Below, one piece after another: positions 1-7,899 of a stretch of 64,000 nt of DNA. The notes under the pieces are model-generated. The model searched no databases and was not told the DNA's origin. It saw only the letters and a list, made by a program, of their open reading frames with translations. The position numbers and the translations under genes were made by a program. The DNA comes from Treponema sp. UBA4873 (GTDB taxonomy: Bacteria > Spirochaetota > Spirochaetia > Treponematales > Treponemataceae). Every line of letters starts with the position of its first letter. Positions within the stretch are counted from its first letter, which is position 1. The stretch covers positions 214,611 through 278,610 of the forward strand of contig DHDP01000012.1 of the NCBI GenBank assembly GCA_002399405.1, read 5' to 3'.

Positions 1-2161
1 CCCGCACCTTCGCCGTAAACGTTACGCTTTTCCACGATTCAGGAAGATCAGGCGACAATGATATTTCCCCGTTCCTGCATTTATATCCGCAGAATCCGTT
101 CACAACCATAATCCACGTTCCGCCCTCGGCAGCGGGATGCGTCCCGCCTATGTATATAAGTCCCGCAAACTGTTTCGAATCCCCGGACAAATCAGTCTCC
201 GCTGTTTTCTTAAAAAACGCGTACGCATCTTTTTTATTTCCTGTTCTGCATGCCAGCAGTCCGTACATGCACGAACTCAGACTCGACCCGTGCTCAGTGC
301 GCGGCAGATAGTACGCGTAGTTCGCATCCTTCACCTGCTTGCCGTATTCGTCGTCGAATACGGCAAGCATAAGCACGACGTCGGCCTGCTTACTGATTTG
401 AGTCTGCGACGCAACGCCGTTCGCTCCGCCCCAGTATTCTTTCGGATCAAGCAGCCGTTTCTTCACGTCGTTCAGGGAACAGTCCTCAAGCGAAAAATAT
501 CCGTCGAACTGCGGAATCACATTGTGATGACGCGGATCATCAGATTCAGGCTGCGGTATGTATATCTTTTTAGCGACGTCCTGCATCAGCGGGATGTATT
601 TTTCCAGTTTTATTTTTTTTGCCGTGTTCAAAATGAACGTGTTGTCGTCCTTCAGAAAATCGTCCCAATACGTTAATAAAGTTTCGAAGGTGAACAACGC
701 CATTCTGTTTGTATATGCGTTATTATCGACGCGCTCGTGATACTCGTCGGGACCTGTTACGTCGTGAAATTCGTACCACTGCCTGAGCGGCAGATAAACG
801 CAGCGCGACAGGTAAAACAGCGCGCATTCCGCGATTACCTCAAATCCGCCTTCGAGTAAAATCGAATAATCTTCAGTCGCGTCGATGTACTCTTTAATCG
901 CGTAAACGACCGCAGCGCTTATATGAATCTGCTTGTCTTTAAAATACGTGCGCAGCGGTCTTTTCGTGAACACGTCGGTAACGTTGTAATCGGAGCACGC
1001 ATCGTCACCCGTTTCCTGGCTTTCCCACGCGTAAAAAGCGCCGATGTATCCGTATGATTTCGCTTTCCGCAGCGCGCCCGCCAGTGTCTTTATTCTGTAT
1101 CTGATAAAGTTCTTGGCCGTTCCCGGATCAGTATACAGAAAGTACGGCAGGATGAACATTTCCGTATCCCAGAATACGGCGCCTTTATACGTCTGCCCCG
1201 ACAGTCCTCGCGCAGGAACGGACAAATCCTTTTGCCCGCGCGGTGCGGTGCAGTGCAGCTGATACAGGCTGTACCGTACGTCCTCCTGCGCTTTGCTGTC
1301 CCCTTCAATCACGACGTCGCCGTCCCGCCAGACTGCATCCCATTTTTTCCGATGCGCCAGATACAGCGCGTCGAATCCGTCCGCTACGGATTTGTTAAGA
1401 CAATTGAACGCGTCGCCGCCGATTTTTTCCGCCGTAATTCTGTTGTCCGAATCATAATCGATCCCGCAATAGACGGCACCGTACACATACAAAACGAACG
1501 GCTTCTTTTTCGTCAGGATGATTTCCTTTCGTCCGCCCGATACATACTGCGCAACTGAAAACGGAATTTTGTTTTCCAGCGTTCTGTATCTGCAGACTGT
1601 ATACAGTCCGCCGTCGGCTTCAACCGCATGCTGCGTCACAAGCTTAAAATGCGGACCGTTGCAGTCGTACACATCGCTGTCTATCAACGTCTGCACGGAA
1701 ACTGAAAAATCCGAGTCGGACGTAACGACGTATTTCGAACACAAAAGATGCTCGTTTTCCATACTGACGAACCGGCAGCTTTCCACCGTAATTTCATTCC
1801 CGTCCGTTTTCCACGTCGTCCTCCGCGAAAACAATCCGTACCGGTAGTCGATTTTCTGTTCGTGGGAACGGATTTTGTATTCTCCGTCGTGCAGTGAAAA
1901 TATTCCGCTCTTTCCGCGCGGTGAGAGCCGGATGCAGAGCGGATTCGGAATGTTCACCGGCTCCCTCCATTTATCGGCATACCTGTCATACATTCCGTTC
2001 ACAATCAGCGAAACCATATCTTCGGCCGAAGCTTCATCGACAGTTCCCCGCATTCCCATGTAGCCGTTGCCGGAAAACATTCTGCTGCCGTTCTGCAGTA
2101 TGTCGTCATGCGAATATGCGGAACCGGATATTTCCCAACTGTTCAAAGTTTTTATGCACAT
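1..2161 (-). CDS. GH65 family glycoside phosphorylase/hydrolase, C-terminus cut by window edge
   Basis: A cytoplasmic family 65 enzyme, expected to cleave an alpha-linked glucobiose, usually by phosphorolysis to beta-glucose 1-phosphate. The frame runs open from ATG 2161 to the window edge, about 720 codons. The N-terminus carries the family region with GNGYMGMRG near residue 34. The catalytic acid lies in GPDEYHERVDNNAYTN (about 715-755), a form typical of kojibiose/trehalose-type phosphorylases. The last residues visible, LPESWKSVTF, belong to the C-terminal beta-sandwich, so only about 50 residues should be missing. AAGGA sits just before the start and the gap to the preceding GH65 gene is 12 bp, so the two are one transcript. 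It is a paralogue of that neighbour with a different loop after the catalytic Glu, suggesting a different linkage preference. Substrate cannot be fixed from sequence alone. Confidence 0.9.
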   Translation of the reverse strand, partial: MCIKTLNSWEISGSAYSHDDILQNGSRMFSGNGYMGMRGTVDEASAEDMVSLIVNGMYDRYADKWREPVNIPNPLCIRLSPRGKSGIFSLHDGEYKIRSHEQKIDYRYGLFSRRTTWKTDGNEITVESCRFVSMENEHLLCSKYVVTSDSDFSVSVQTLIDSDVYDCNGPHFKLVTQHAVEADGGLYTVCRYRTLENKIPFSVAQYVSGGRKEIILTKKKPFVLYVYGAVYCGIDYDSDNRITAEKIGGDAFNCLNKSVADGFDALYLAHRKKWDAVWRDGDVVIEGDSKAQEDVRYSLYQLHCTAPRGQKDLSVPARGLSGQTYKGAVFWDTEMFILPYFLYTDPGTAKNFIRYRIKTLAGALRKAKSYGYIGAFYAWESQETGDDACSDYNVTDVFTKRPLRTYFKDKQIHISAAVVYAIKEYIDATEDYSILLEGGFEVIAECALFYLSRCVYLPLRQWYEFHDVTGPDEYHERVDNNAYTNRMALFTFETLLTYWDDFLKDDNTFILNTAKKIKLEKYIPLMQDVAKKIYIPQPESDDPRHHNVIPQFDGYFSLEDCSLNDVKKRLLDPKEYWGGANGVASQTQISKQADVVLMLAVFDDEYGKQVKDANYAYYLPRTEHGSSLSSCMYGLLACRTGNKKDAYAFFKKTAETDLSGDSKQFAGLIYIGGTHPAAEGGTWIMVVNGFCGYKCRNGEISLSPDLPESWKSVTFTAKVR

Positions 2162-2173
2162 ACTGAATCCTTA

Positions 2174-4507
2174 TTATTTATTACTGATTTCCCGGAGCGG
2201 AACAGTAATCCCGGCCGAATCAAGCGTCAGCGGCTTTCCGTACACACTGATTTTCAGCGGCGTTTTTAGTGCCGCACACGGACGGATAGAAACCGCTGAG
2301 TCCGTTACTTCTATTAAAACGGGCACGCCCTTATATACGAGTCTGAAGGAATATTTTTTCCACTGAGCAGGTTTTACCGGTGAAACTGACAAGACCCCGT
2401 CCGTTCCCGGCTCCGAGCGCATACCTCCGAAACCGAACACGATGTCCACCCACGCGGCCGCGATGCTCGTCATATGCAGGCCGTCTCCCGTATTGCGGTT
2501 GTAATTATCGAGGTCGAGGCGCGTCGCAAAACCGAAGAACCTGAACGCCTCTTCCTTTTTTCCCAATTCCTCCGCAAGTATCGAATGGACTGACGGAGAA
2601 AGGGAAGATTCGTGTATGGTGCGCGGTTCGTAAAATTCATAATTCGCTTCCAGCACCCCGGCGGGAAATTCGTTCCTGTATAAAAACAAAAACATAAGGA
2701 CATCCGGCTGCTTCAGCATGTCGGTCCGGTATATGCGGTCATACGACCAGTGATCGTACAGGGGAAAATCGGTCACCGGTATTTTATTAATATCTATATG
2801 CGGCAGTCCGAAATATCCCTCGTGCTGTTCGTACAGCTTCGTTTTTTCGTCGTACAAAATAATCATTTTTTCGCTGCATTCTTTAAGCATCAGCTTTTCT
2901 TCGCCGGTTATGTGAAGTTTCTCTTCAACGGCCGCATACGCGCCGCGGTCCGTCCGTTCCATTTCCGATAAAGTTTCAAGCGTATAGTCGAACGTCTTTT
3001 TCGCCGTAATGTTCGTATATACGTTGTTGTTAACCATCATATGAAATTCGTCCGGACCCATTACCGCGTAAAAGCCGAACCCCGTTTTCGTACTGTTCCA
3101 TGAACCGCGGGACGCGAGGAATCTGCTGATTTCGACGAGCATTTCTATTCCGTGCGAATAGAGAAAGTCCGTATCGCCCGTGACGGACGCATAATGCGCT
3201 ATTCCGTACGCAACGCCCGTACTCGGCTGAAACTGAAGACTCGCATGCTGCCAGAGATCGCATCCTTCTTCACCGTTCAGCGTCGCGACCGGATAACAGG
3301 CGCCCTTGCAGTCAAGTTCGGCGGCACGGGATTTTGCCTGGGGCAGAGTTTCATACCGGAATTCGAGCAGACTTTTTGCCGCCTGCACGTTCGAGTATAA
3401 AAAAAACGGAAGACAGTACGTTTCGGTGTCCCAGAACGCATGTCCGTTGTACGCTTCTCCGGTCAGCCCCTTCGCGCCGATATTGTCCGACCTGTTCTGT
3501 CCGTGATACGTCTGCTGCATCTGAAAAATGCAGAATCGTATTCCCTGCTGATTCTTCAAGTCGCCGTCTATTTCAATATCGCTGCTTTCCCAAACGGTAT
3601 TCCAGTACGACGTCTGTTTTTCAACCGCATGCTGCAGCGTATGTTTCTTTAATTCTTCAAGCGCACGAAGACCTTCCGACCACAGCGCTTCCGTGCTCTT
3701 TTCATTATTTTTGTCGACGATGTTGCATATTTTTTTTTCAATGATTGCGTCTTCCCCTGATGAAAGAGGAAGGATGCATTCGACTCCGCACAATTTATCC
3801 GAACTGAAGGATTCGACGGCCCCTGCCTTATTCGACGTCCATACGAATCCGGAAAAAATTTTCTGATTGGTCGTGAGTGTCCGCGCCATTACAGCCGGCA
3901 TTTCTTTTGAGCCGCTGTGCTGCAATTCCTTCCAGCAGCATTTATTGCGGCTCTTGTGCACAGTATTAAAATCGCACGCCAGCCGGATTCTCACCGAACC
4001 GGAGAAATTCAAAGACCTTACGGTTATCCGCTGATATGCGAAGGACACGTCGGTCATGTCGAGAACCCGCATAAATTCCATTCTGATTTTTCTGCCGTCA
4101 TGCAGTTCCCGAACAAAAGACCTCGTCAAAGTTCCGTTCCTCATGTCGAGAACTCTGCTGTAGTCGGAAACGGAAGTCCCGCTTTCATCCATCCCGCAAT
4201 CGAGTTCCTCGCCGTCGAACATCACTCTTGTATACAGCCAGTCGACTGCGTTCACCATGAAGTGAGTTTTTTTAATAATTCCCTTATATGCAGTGCCTGA
4301 AGTCTTTTCCGTTTCGTATATACCATTGAAATAGCTGCCGAGCAGCGAAGGTGCGGACGTCCCCTCCTCAAAATATCCGCGTACTCCCATATATTCGTTT
4401 CCCAATGAAAACAACGATTCGGAAACCAGACTGTGCTCAGGATTCCATCCGCTTTCTATGATTTTCCACGGATCCTGCACGATATATTCATCAGCAATCT
4501 TTGTCAT
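2174..4507 (-). CDS. GH65 family glycoside phosphorylase/hydrolase (complete)
   Basis: 777 residues, the usual length for GH65 phosphorylases (maltose, kojibiose, nigerose, trehalose types). Expected role is cytoplasmic phosphorolysis of an imported alpha-glucoside. Visible marks are the N-terminal domain motif SLGNEYMGVRG (about 34-44), the KGLTGEAYNGHAFWDTE segment of the (alpha/alpha)6 barrel (346-362), the catalytic acid Glu487 in VMGPDEFHMMVNNNVYTN, and the phosphate-binding HESSLSPSVHS segment (about residue 650). It follows the two permease genes by 27 bp and precedes a second GH65 gene by 12 bp; AAGGA lies upstream of the ATG. The loop after Glu487 (HMMVNNN) is unlike the HERVDNN of the paralogue. 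Family certain; substrate open (maltose, nigerose and kojibiose are all possible). Confidence 0.92.
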   Translation of the reverse strand: MTKIADEYIVQDPWKIIESGWNPEHSLVSESLFSLGNEYMGVRGYFEEGTSAPSLLGSYFNGIYETEKTSGTAYKGIIKKTHFMVNAVDWLYTRVMFDGEELDCGMDESGTSVSDYSRVLDMRNGTLTRSFVRELHDGRKIRMEFMRVLDMTDVSFAYQRITVRSLNFSGSVRIRLACDFNTVHKSRNKCCWKELQHSGSKEMPAVMARTLTTNQKIFSGFVWTSNKAGAVESFSSDKLCGVECILPLSSGEDAIIEKKICNIVDKNNEKSTEALWSEGLRALEELKKHTLQHAVEKQTSYWNTVWESSDIEIDGDLKNQQGIRFCIFQMQQTYHGQNRSDNIGAKGLTGEAYNGHAFWDTETYCLPFFLYSNVQAAKSLLEFRYETLPQAKSRAAELDCKGACYPVATLNGEEGCDLWQHASLQFQPSTGVAYGIAHYASVTGDTDFLYSHGIEMLVEISRFLASRGSWNSTKTGFGFYAVMGPDEFHMMVNNNVYTNITAKKTFDYTLETLSEMERTDRGAYAAVEEKLHITGEEKLMLKECSEKMIILYDEKTKLYEQHEGYFGLPHIDINKIPVTDFPLYDHWSYDRIYRTDMLKQPDVLMFLFLYRNEFPAGVLEANYEFYEPRTIHESSLSPSVHSILAEELGKKEEAFRFFGFATRLDLDNYNRNTGDGLHMTSIAAAWVDIVFGFGGMRSEPGTDGVLSVSPVKPAQWKKYSFRLVYKGVPVLIEVTDSAVSIRPCAALKTPLKISVYGKPLTLDSAGITVPLREISNK

Positions 4508-4534
4508 ACTAAAATCCTTTTTAACAATTATTTT

Positions 4535-5410
4535 TTAACCTTTTATCCCTGACTGAATCGTTACCTGCGTTATTTGTTTCTGAAACAGTATGAACAATAT
4601 AATCGGCGGGATTATTGCAAACACTATCGCACGAAGCATTTCCACGTCGTTAATCTTCGCTCCGCGCATGAGGGAAAACAGCTTTACCATCACCGTTTCG
4701 AAAGACGTGTTCTGCAGGAGAAGAAACGGCAGAAGAAAATCCGACCATGCGGCCGTAATCGCATAAAGGACTACGACCATAATAATCGATTTGCTCAAAG
4801 GTACCGCGATTCTCATGAAGATGGAAATGTCGCTCGCACCGTCTATCTTGGCCGCTTCTATGTACGACTGAGGCAGCGAATCGAAAAAATTCCTGAAGAG
4901 CACGACGTAAAAAGCGTTTGCCCCCATGGAAAGCCACAGCGGCACAAACGAACCGGTAAGTCCGAGCTTCGCAAGATTCATGAACAGCGGAACTATGCTC
5001 GTCGTCGTCGGGATAAGGAGCCCCCACATGACAAGCGCTTCGATTATCTTCGAACCGGCCGGCCGCACCTTCGCCAGCACGAAGCCGAACAGGCCGTTGA
5101 ACAGGACGGCGCAGACGACGCTGCCCAGAACCGACAATCCCGAGTTTATATAATAATGCGAGAAACGCAGCGCCTTCCACGTTTTGGCGAACGCCGCAAA
5201 TCGGTACGTTTTCGGCAGAATGCTCGTATCCTTTACGAATTCCTGAATGTTTTTAAAACTCGACAGAATCACCCAAACGAGCGGAAAAAAAAACACAATC
5301 ATGAACAGCAGGCATATTATGTATATCGCCGTATAAATCACCCGGACGTTCAGACGCTGCATGTCGAATTCGCGCAGGACACCAGTGCAGCTCTCCGATT
5401 TTTTTATCAT
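4535..5410 (-). CDS. ABC sugar transporter permease, MalG/UgpE type
   Basis: 291 residues with six predicted membrane segments. The cytoplasmic loop that docks the ATPase is recognisable as YIEAAKIDGASDISIFMRIAVP, the EAA motif of carbohydrate importers of the CUT1 group. It pairs with the permease just upstream (15 bp gap) and the binding protein before that. AAGGAG precedes the ATG at 5410. A second in-frame ATG 16 codons later (MQRLNVRV) would give the more usual N-terminus for this family, so the start is not certain. No ATP-binding subunit is present; treponemes often use a shared MsmK/UgpC-like ATPase encoded elsewhere (inference). Confidence 0.93.
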   Translation of the reverse strand: MIKKSESCTGVLREFDMQRLNVRVIYTAIYIICLLFMIVFFFPLVWVILSSFKNIQEFVKDTSILPKTYRFAAFAKTWKALRFSHYYINSGLSVLGSVVCAVLFNGLFGFVLAKVRPAGSKIIEALVMWGLLIPTTTSIVPLFMNLAKLGLTGSFVPLWLSMGANAFYVVLFRNFFDSLPQSYIEAAKIDGASDISIFMRIAVPLSKSIIMVVVLYAITAAWSDFLLPFLLLQNTSFETVMVKLFSLMRGAKINDVEMLRAIVFAIIPPIILFILFQKQITQVTIQSGIKG

Positions 5411-5425
5411 AGCCGGTTCTCCTTG

Positions 5426-6319
5426 TTAATAATCCCGTTTACGATTCACTTTATTGTATACGACCGTCAGTACAATAAGGATAAGACAAATAATAACCGC
5501 GACGGCGCTCGCTTTCGGATAATCGTACCGTTCGAACGCGTACCGGTACATGAGCTGCATTATCGAAATCGACGCGTTGTTGGGACCGCCGTTCGTCATG
5601 ACGAGCGGTTCGTACAGAATCTGAAACACCGAGATTATCTGCAGAATAAGCAGCGTACGCGCGAGGTTGTAAATGCACGGCAGCGTTATATTAACAATGC
5701 GCCGCCATATTCCTGCCCCGTCGATGATCGCCGCCTCATACAATTCGGGATCGATTCCCTGAAGCCCCGCTATATAGAGAAGAGCGGTCGCTCCCGCTCC
5801 CTTCCACGTCAGAGCGACGATAATAAGCGGTTTTGTAAAATGAGGATTCGTCAGCCATGCACTCGGAGGCAGTCCTATCTTCGCAAGCAGAATATTCAAT
5901 ATGCCCGTCTGACCCGGGCGGAAAATAAACCCGAACATGAGAACCATCGCCATACCGGGTACGATGTTCGGCAAATATATTCCGACCTTGAAAAAAGACT
6001 TTCCTCTCCTGATTTCACTGATAAACAGCGCGAGAACAATCGGAACCAAAAAACCTATAATGAGAGACCACAATGTATAGGAAAACGTATTCCGCAGCGC
6101 CGGAAGAAAATCGGGATGATGAAAGACATCCGCGTAGTTTTTAAAACCGACGAACTGCTGAAGTTTTATGCCTTTGGCAGAATACATCGAAATCCGAACG
6201 CTTTCAAGAAGCGGAATCCAGACAAAATATGCAAAAAGAATAAGGCTGGGAACCATGAGCATCCATCCGGCGGCATTCTTTCTGAAAAAATTATTATTTT
6301 TTTTACCTGTTATTTTCAT
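5426..6319 (-). CDS. ABC sugar transporter permease, MalF/UgpA type
   Basis: 297 residues, six membrane segments, EAA loop ELYEAAIIDGAGIWRRIVNITLP. It forms the importer with the MalG-type partner downstream. Two starts are possible. ATG 6361 has a perfect AGGAGG but both lie inside a 13 bp perfect hairpin (6343-6377). ATG 6319 (MKITGKK) lies beyond the hairpin with its own AGGAGC and gives the usual family length, so I chose it. The hairpin separates this gene from the highly expressed type of gene upstream (binding protein), as seen in other importer operons. Function as a sugar permease is firm; the sugar is inferred from the GH65 neighbours to be an alpha-glucoside. Confidence 0.92.
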   Translation of the reverse strand: MKITGKKNNNFFRKNAAGWMLMVPSLILFAYFVWIPLLESVRISMYSAKGIKLQQFVGFKNYADVFHHPDFLPALRNTFSYTLWSLIIGFLVPIVLALFISEIRRGKSFFKVGIYLPNIVPGMAMVLMFGFIFRPGQTGILNILLAKIGLPPSAWLTNPHFTKPLIIVALTWKGAGATALLYIAGLQGIDPELYEAAIIDGAGIWRRIVNITLPCIYNLARTLLILQIISVFQILYEPLVMTNGGPNNASISIMQLMYRYAFERYDYPKASAVAVIICLILIVLTVVYNKVNRKRDY

Positions 6320-6342
6320 AACTGCTCCTGCAGCTTCCTCGG

Positions 6343-6377
6343 TCAGGAGGAAAATCCGCATTGAATTTTCCTCCTGA
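6343..6377 (-). promoter_or_regulatory. Intergenic hairpin that buries an RBS and a start codon
   Basis: Perfect 13 bp inverted repeat TCAGGAGGAAAAT / ATTTTCCTCCTGA with a 9 nt loop. The 5-prime arm on the minus strand contains the AGGAGG and the loop contains the ATG at 6361. No U-run follows, so it is not an intrinsic terminator. It could stabilise the 3-prime end of the binding-protein message or damp permease translation. Confidence 0.75.
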
Positions 6378-6393
6378 TTCTTATCCGTCGGAC

Positions 6394-7788
6394 TTATTTA
6401 ATCGTATTTCTGTCGAGAATACCCTGAAAGTTCGTCTGCGCTTTTGCTATGAGAGCGTTAATATCCGCATTTTTGTCAGTAAGAACAGCCTGCAGTATTT
6501 TTGTAAGCTCGGCATACAAATCCTGCGCGCACATCGGTTCCTCGCTTTTTACGTTGCCGCTCTTCGTAACCATCGTGTAATAGTCGTTGTACAAACGCAT
6601 GTCGACATTGCGGTACGACGCCTCCGCTTTGCCGCGTGCTTCTTCAAGAGCCGCATCGCTCCACGCGGGAAACGGCGGTATAACGGGGATTCCCTGATTC
6701 ATACGGTTCTGTGCGTCGGCCTTCATTCCGGCAACAGCTGTCTCCGAAACTTCCGGAGATTTCCCCATGATTTCAAGATACTTGAGACAGGCCTTCACCT
6801 GTTCGCTCGTTGCGTCGGGACTGAACATGTACGGCGTGCCGCCCATAAGCGAGTATTGTCCCTTCGGCCCCGCCGGAAGCGGTTCAAGAGCGAGACTCGT
6901 GACGGGCAGTCCATTAACCTGCGTGGGCTGATTTACCGCATCCTGCGCGGCTATATACATTGCCGCCGTGCCCGTTCCTATCGCGCGGAAGCCCGTTCCC
7001 CAATCCTCGTTTGTCGGGTCCGCGGTGAGTACGTCGTATTTCCATTTCAAATCCTTCACATACTGAAACGCAGCCGCGACTTCGGGAGTATTAATCTGTG
7101 CGATCCATTTTCCGTTTTTCTGAACTTCGAACTTTGCGCCGAAATCCCATGCGATGTTTGAGAAATGCCAGCCGCCCGCATTGTCCTTTGCAAGAAGGCA
7201 GAAACCTGCAACGCCGGTCTTCTGTTTTATTATTTTTGCCGTTTCCGCAAGTTCCTGCCACGTCTTCGGATATTTCGGAAGACCGTCCTTATCGACGAGT
7301 CCCGCCTGTTTAAACAGATCAACGTTGAGCATAAGCCCTAGCGCATATGCATCCCGCGGAACTCCGTAAATCTTTCCGTTTTTAGACAGCAGTTCGCGCA
7401 CTCCCGGATTCATTTTTTTGTCCCACCCGACGGCTTTCACCTCGGCAGTAATATCTTTTGCAAATCCCTGACTGATGATTTTCTGCGGCTCGGTGAACCA
7501 CGTGTCATAAATCGTCGGAAGCTGGCCGCTTTCCGCAAGCGGAACGAACGTATCAGTCGCGTATTTATAGTACGACGGTATCACTTTAATATCCGGATAT
7601 ATTTTGCTGAACGTCTTCACATATCCTTCATGCATTTCGATATCGGCCGTAAGAGTGTCTTCCGGCCAAATCCCCAGTCTGATTGACACGTCCTTCGAAG
7701 ACGTTTTTTTCTTTCCCCATGGGCTCCATGCGAAACATGCGCCCGACAATGTGAGTCCCATGCACAAAATCCATAAAAGTTTCTTCAT
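6394..7788 (-). CDS. ABC transporter sugar-binding protein (family 1 solute-binding)
   Basis: 464 residues with an N-terminal export signal (MKKLLWILCMGLTLSGACFA). Cleavage could follow CFA, or the LSGAC segment could be a relaxed spirochaete lipobox. The mature part has the MalE-like layout: an early DVSIRLGIWPEDTLTADIEMHEGYVKTF strand-helix, a GGWHFSN middle region and a C-terminal half ending in an ALIAKAQTNFQGIL helix. It should capture the oligosaccharide outside the inner membrane for the two permeases downstream. A strong AGGAGG precedes the ATG. It lies between the GH99-like lipoprotein and the permeases, matching the expected order of release, capture, import and phosphorolysis. Confidence 0.93.
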   Translation of the reverse strand: MKKLLWILCMGLTLSGACFAWSPWGKKKTSSKDVSIRLGIWPEDTLTADIEMHEGYVKTFSKIYPDIKVIPSYYKYATDTFVPLAESGQLPTIYDTWFTEPQKIISQGFAKDITAEVKAVGWDKKMNPGVRELLSKNGKIYGVPRDAYALGLMLNVDLFKQAGLVDKDGLPKYPKTWQELAETAKIIKQKTGVAGFCLLAKDNAGGWHFSNIAWDFGAKFEVQKNGKWIAQINTPEVAAAFQYVKDLKWKYDVLTADPTNEDWGTGFRAIGTGTAAMYIAAQDAVNQPTQVNGLPVTSLALEPLPAGPKGQYSLMGGTPYMFSPDATSEQVKACLKYLEIMGKSPEVSETAVAGMKADAQNRMNQGIPVIPPFPAWSDAALEEARGKAEASYRNVDMRLYNDYYTMVTKSGNVKSEEPMCAQDLYAELTKILQAVLTDKNADINALIAKAQTNFQGILDRNTIK

Positions 7789-7841
7789 ATTTCCTCCTAA
7801 AATCTTATATCAGCGCTCGCTTTTAAATTATTAAGAGCTCC

Positions 7842-7857
7842 CGCTCTTTTTATTCCG
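7842..7857 (-). promoter_or_regulatory. Small hairpin between hydrolase and binding-protein genes
   Basis: AAGAGC GGGA GCTCTT forms a 6 bp stem with a tetraloop in the 110 bp gap before the binding protein. There is no U-run, so a processing or stability role is more likely than termination. Weak evidence. Confidence 0.3.
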
Positions 7858-7899
7858 CAGCGCAGCCGGCCGTACTGTATCCGCAGAATGTCTTCCCAA

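Noticed and set aside
1..2161. No gene in the first 2.1 kb, because plus-strand frames there are short and unlike any protein
   Set aside because: The minus strand has a GH65 frame open from 2161 to the window edge, without a stop in the window, with the catalytic motif and C-terminal domain visible.
4574..6364. Open frame of 596 codons on the plus strand, antisense to the two permease genes
   Set aside because: Arg/His-rich, no domain, and lies wholly opposite clear permease genes with membrane segments and coupled starts. It results from codon bias of the real strand.
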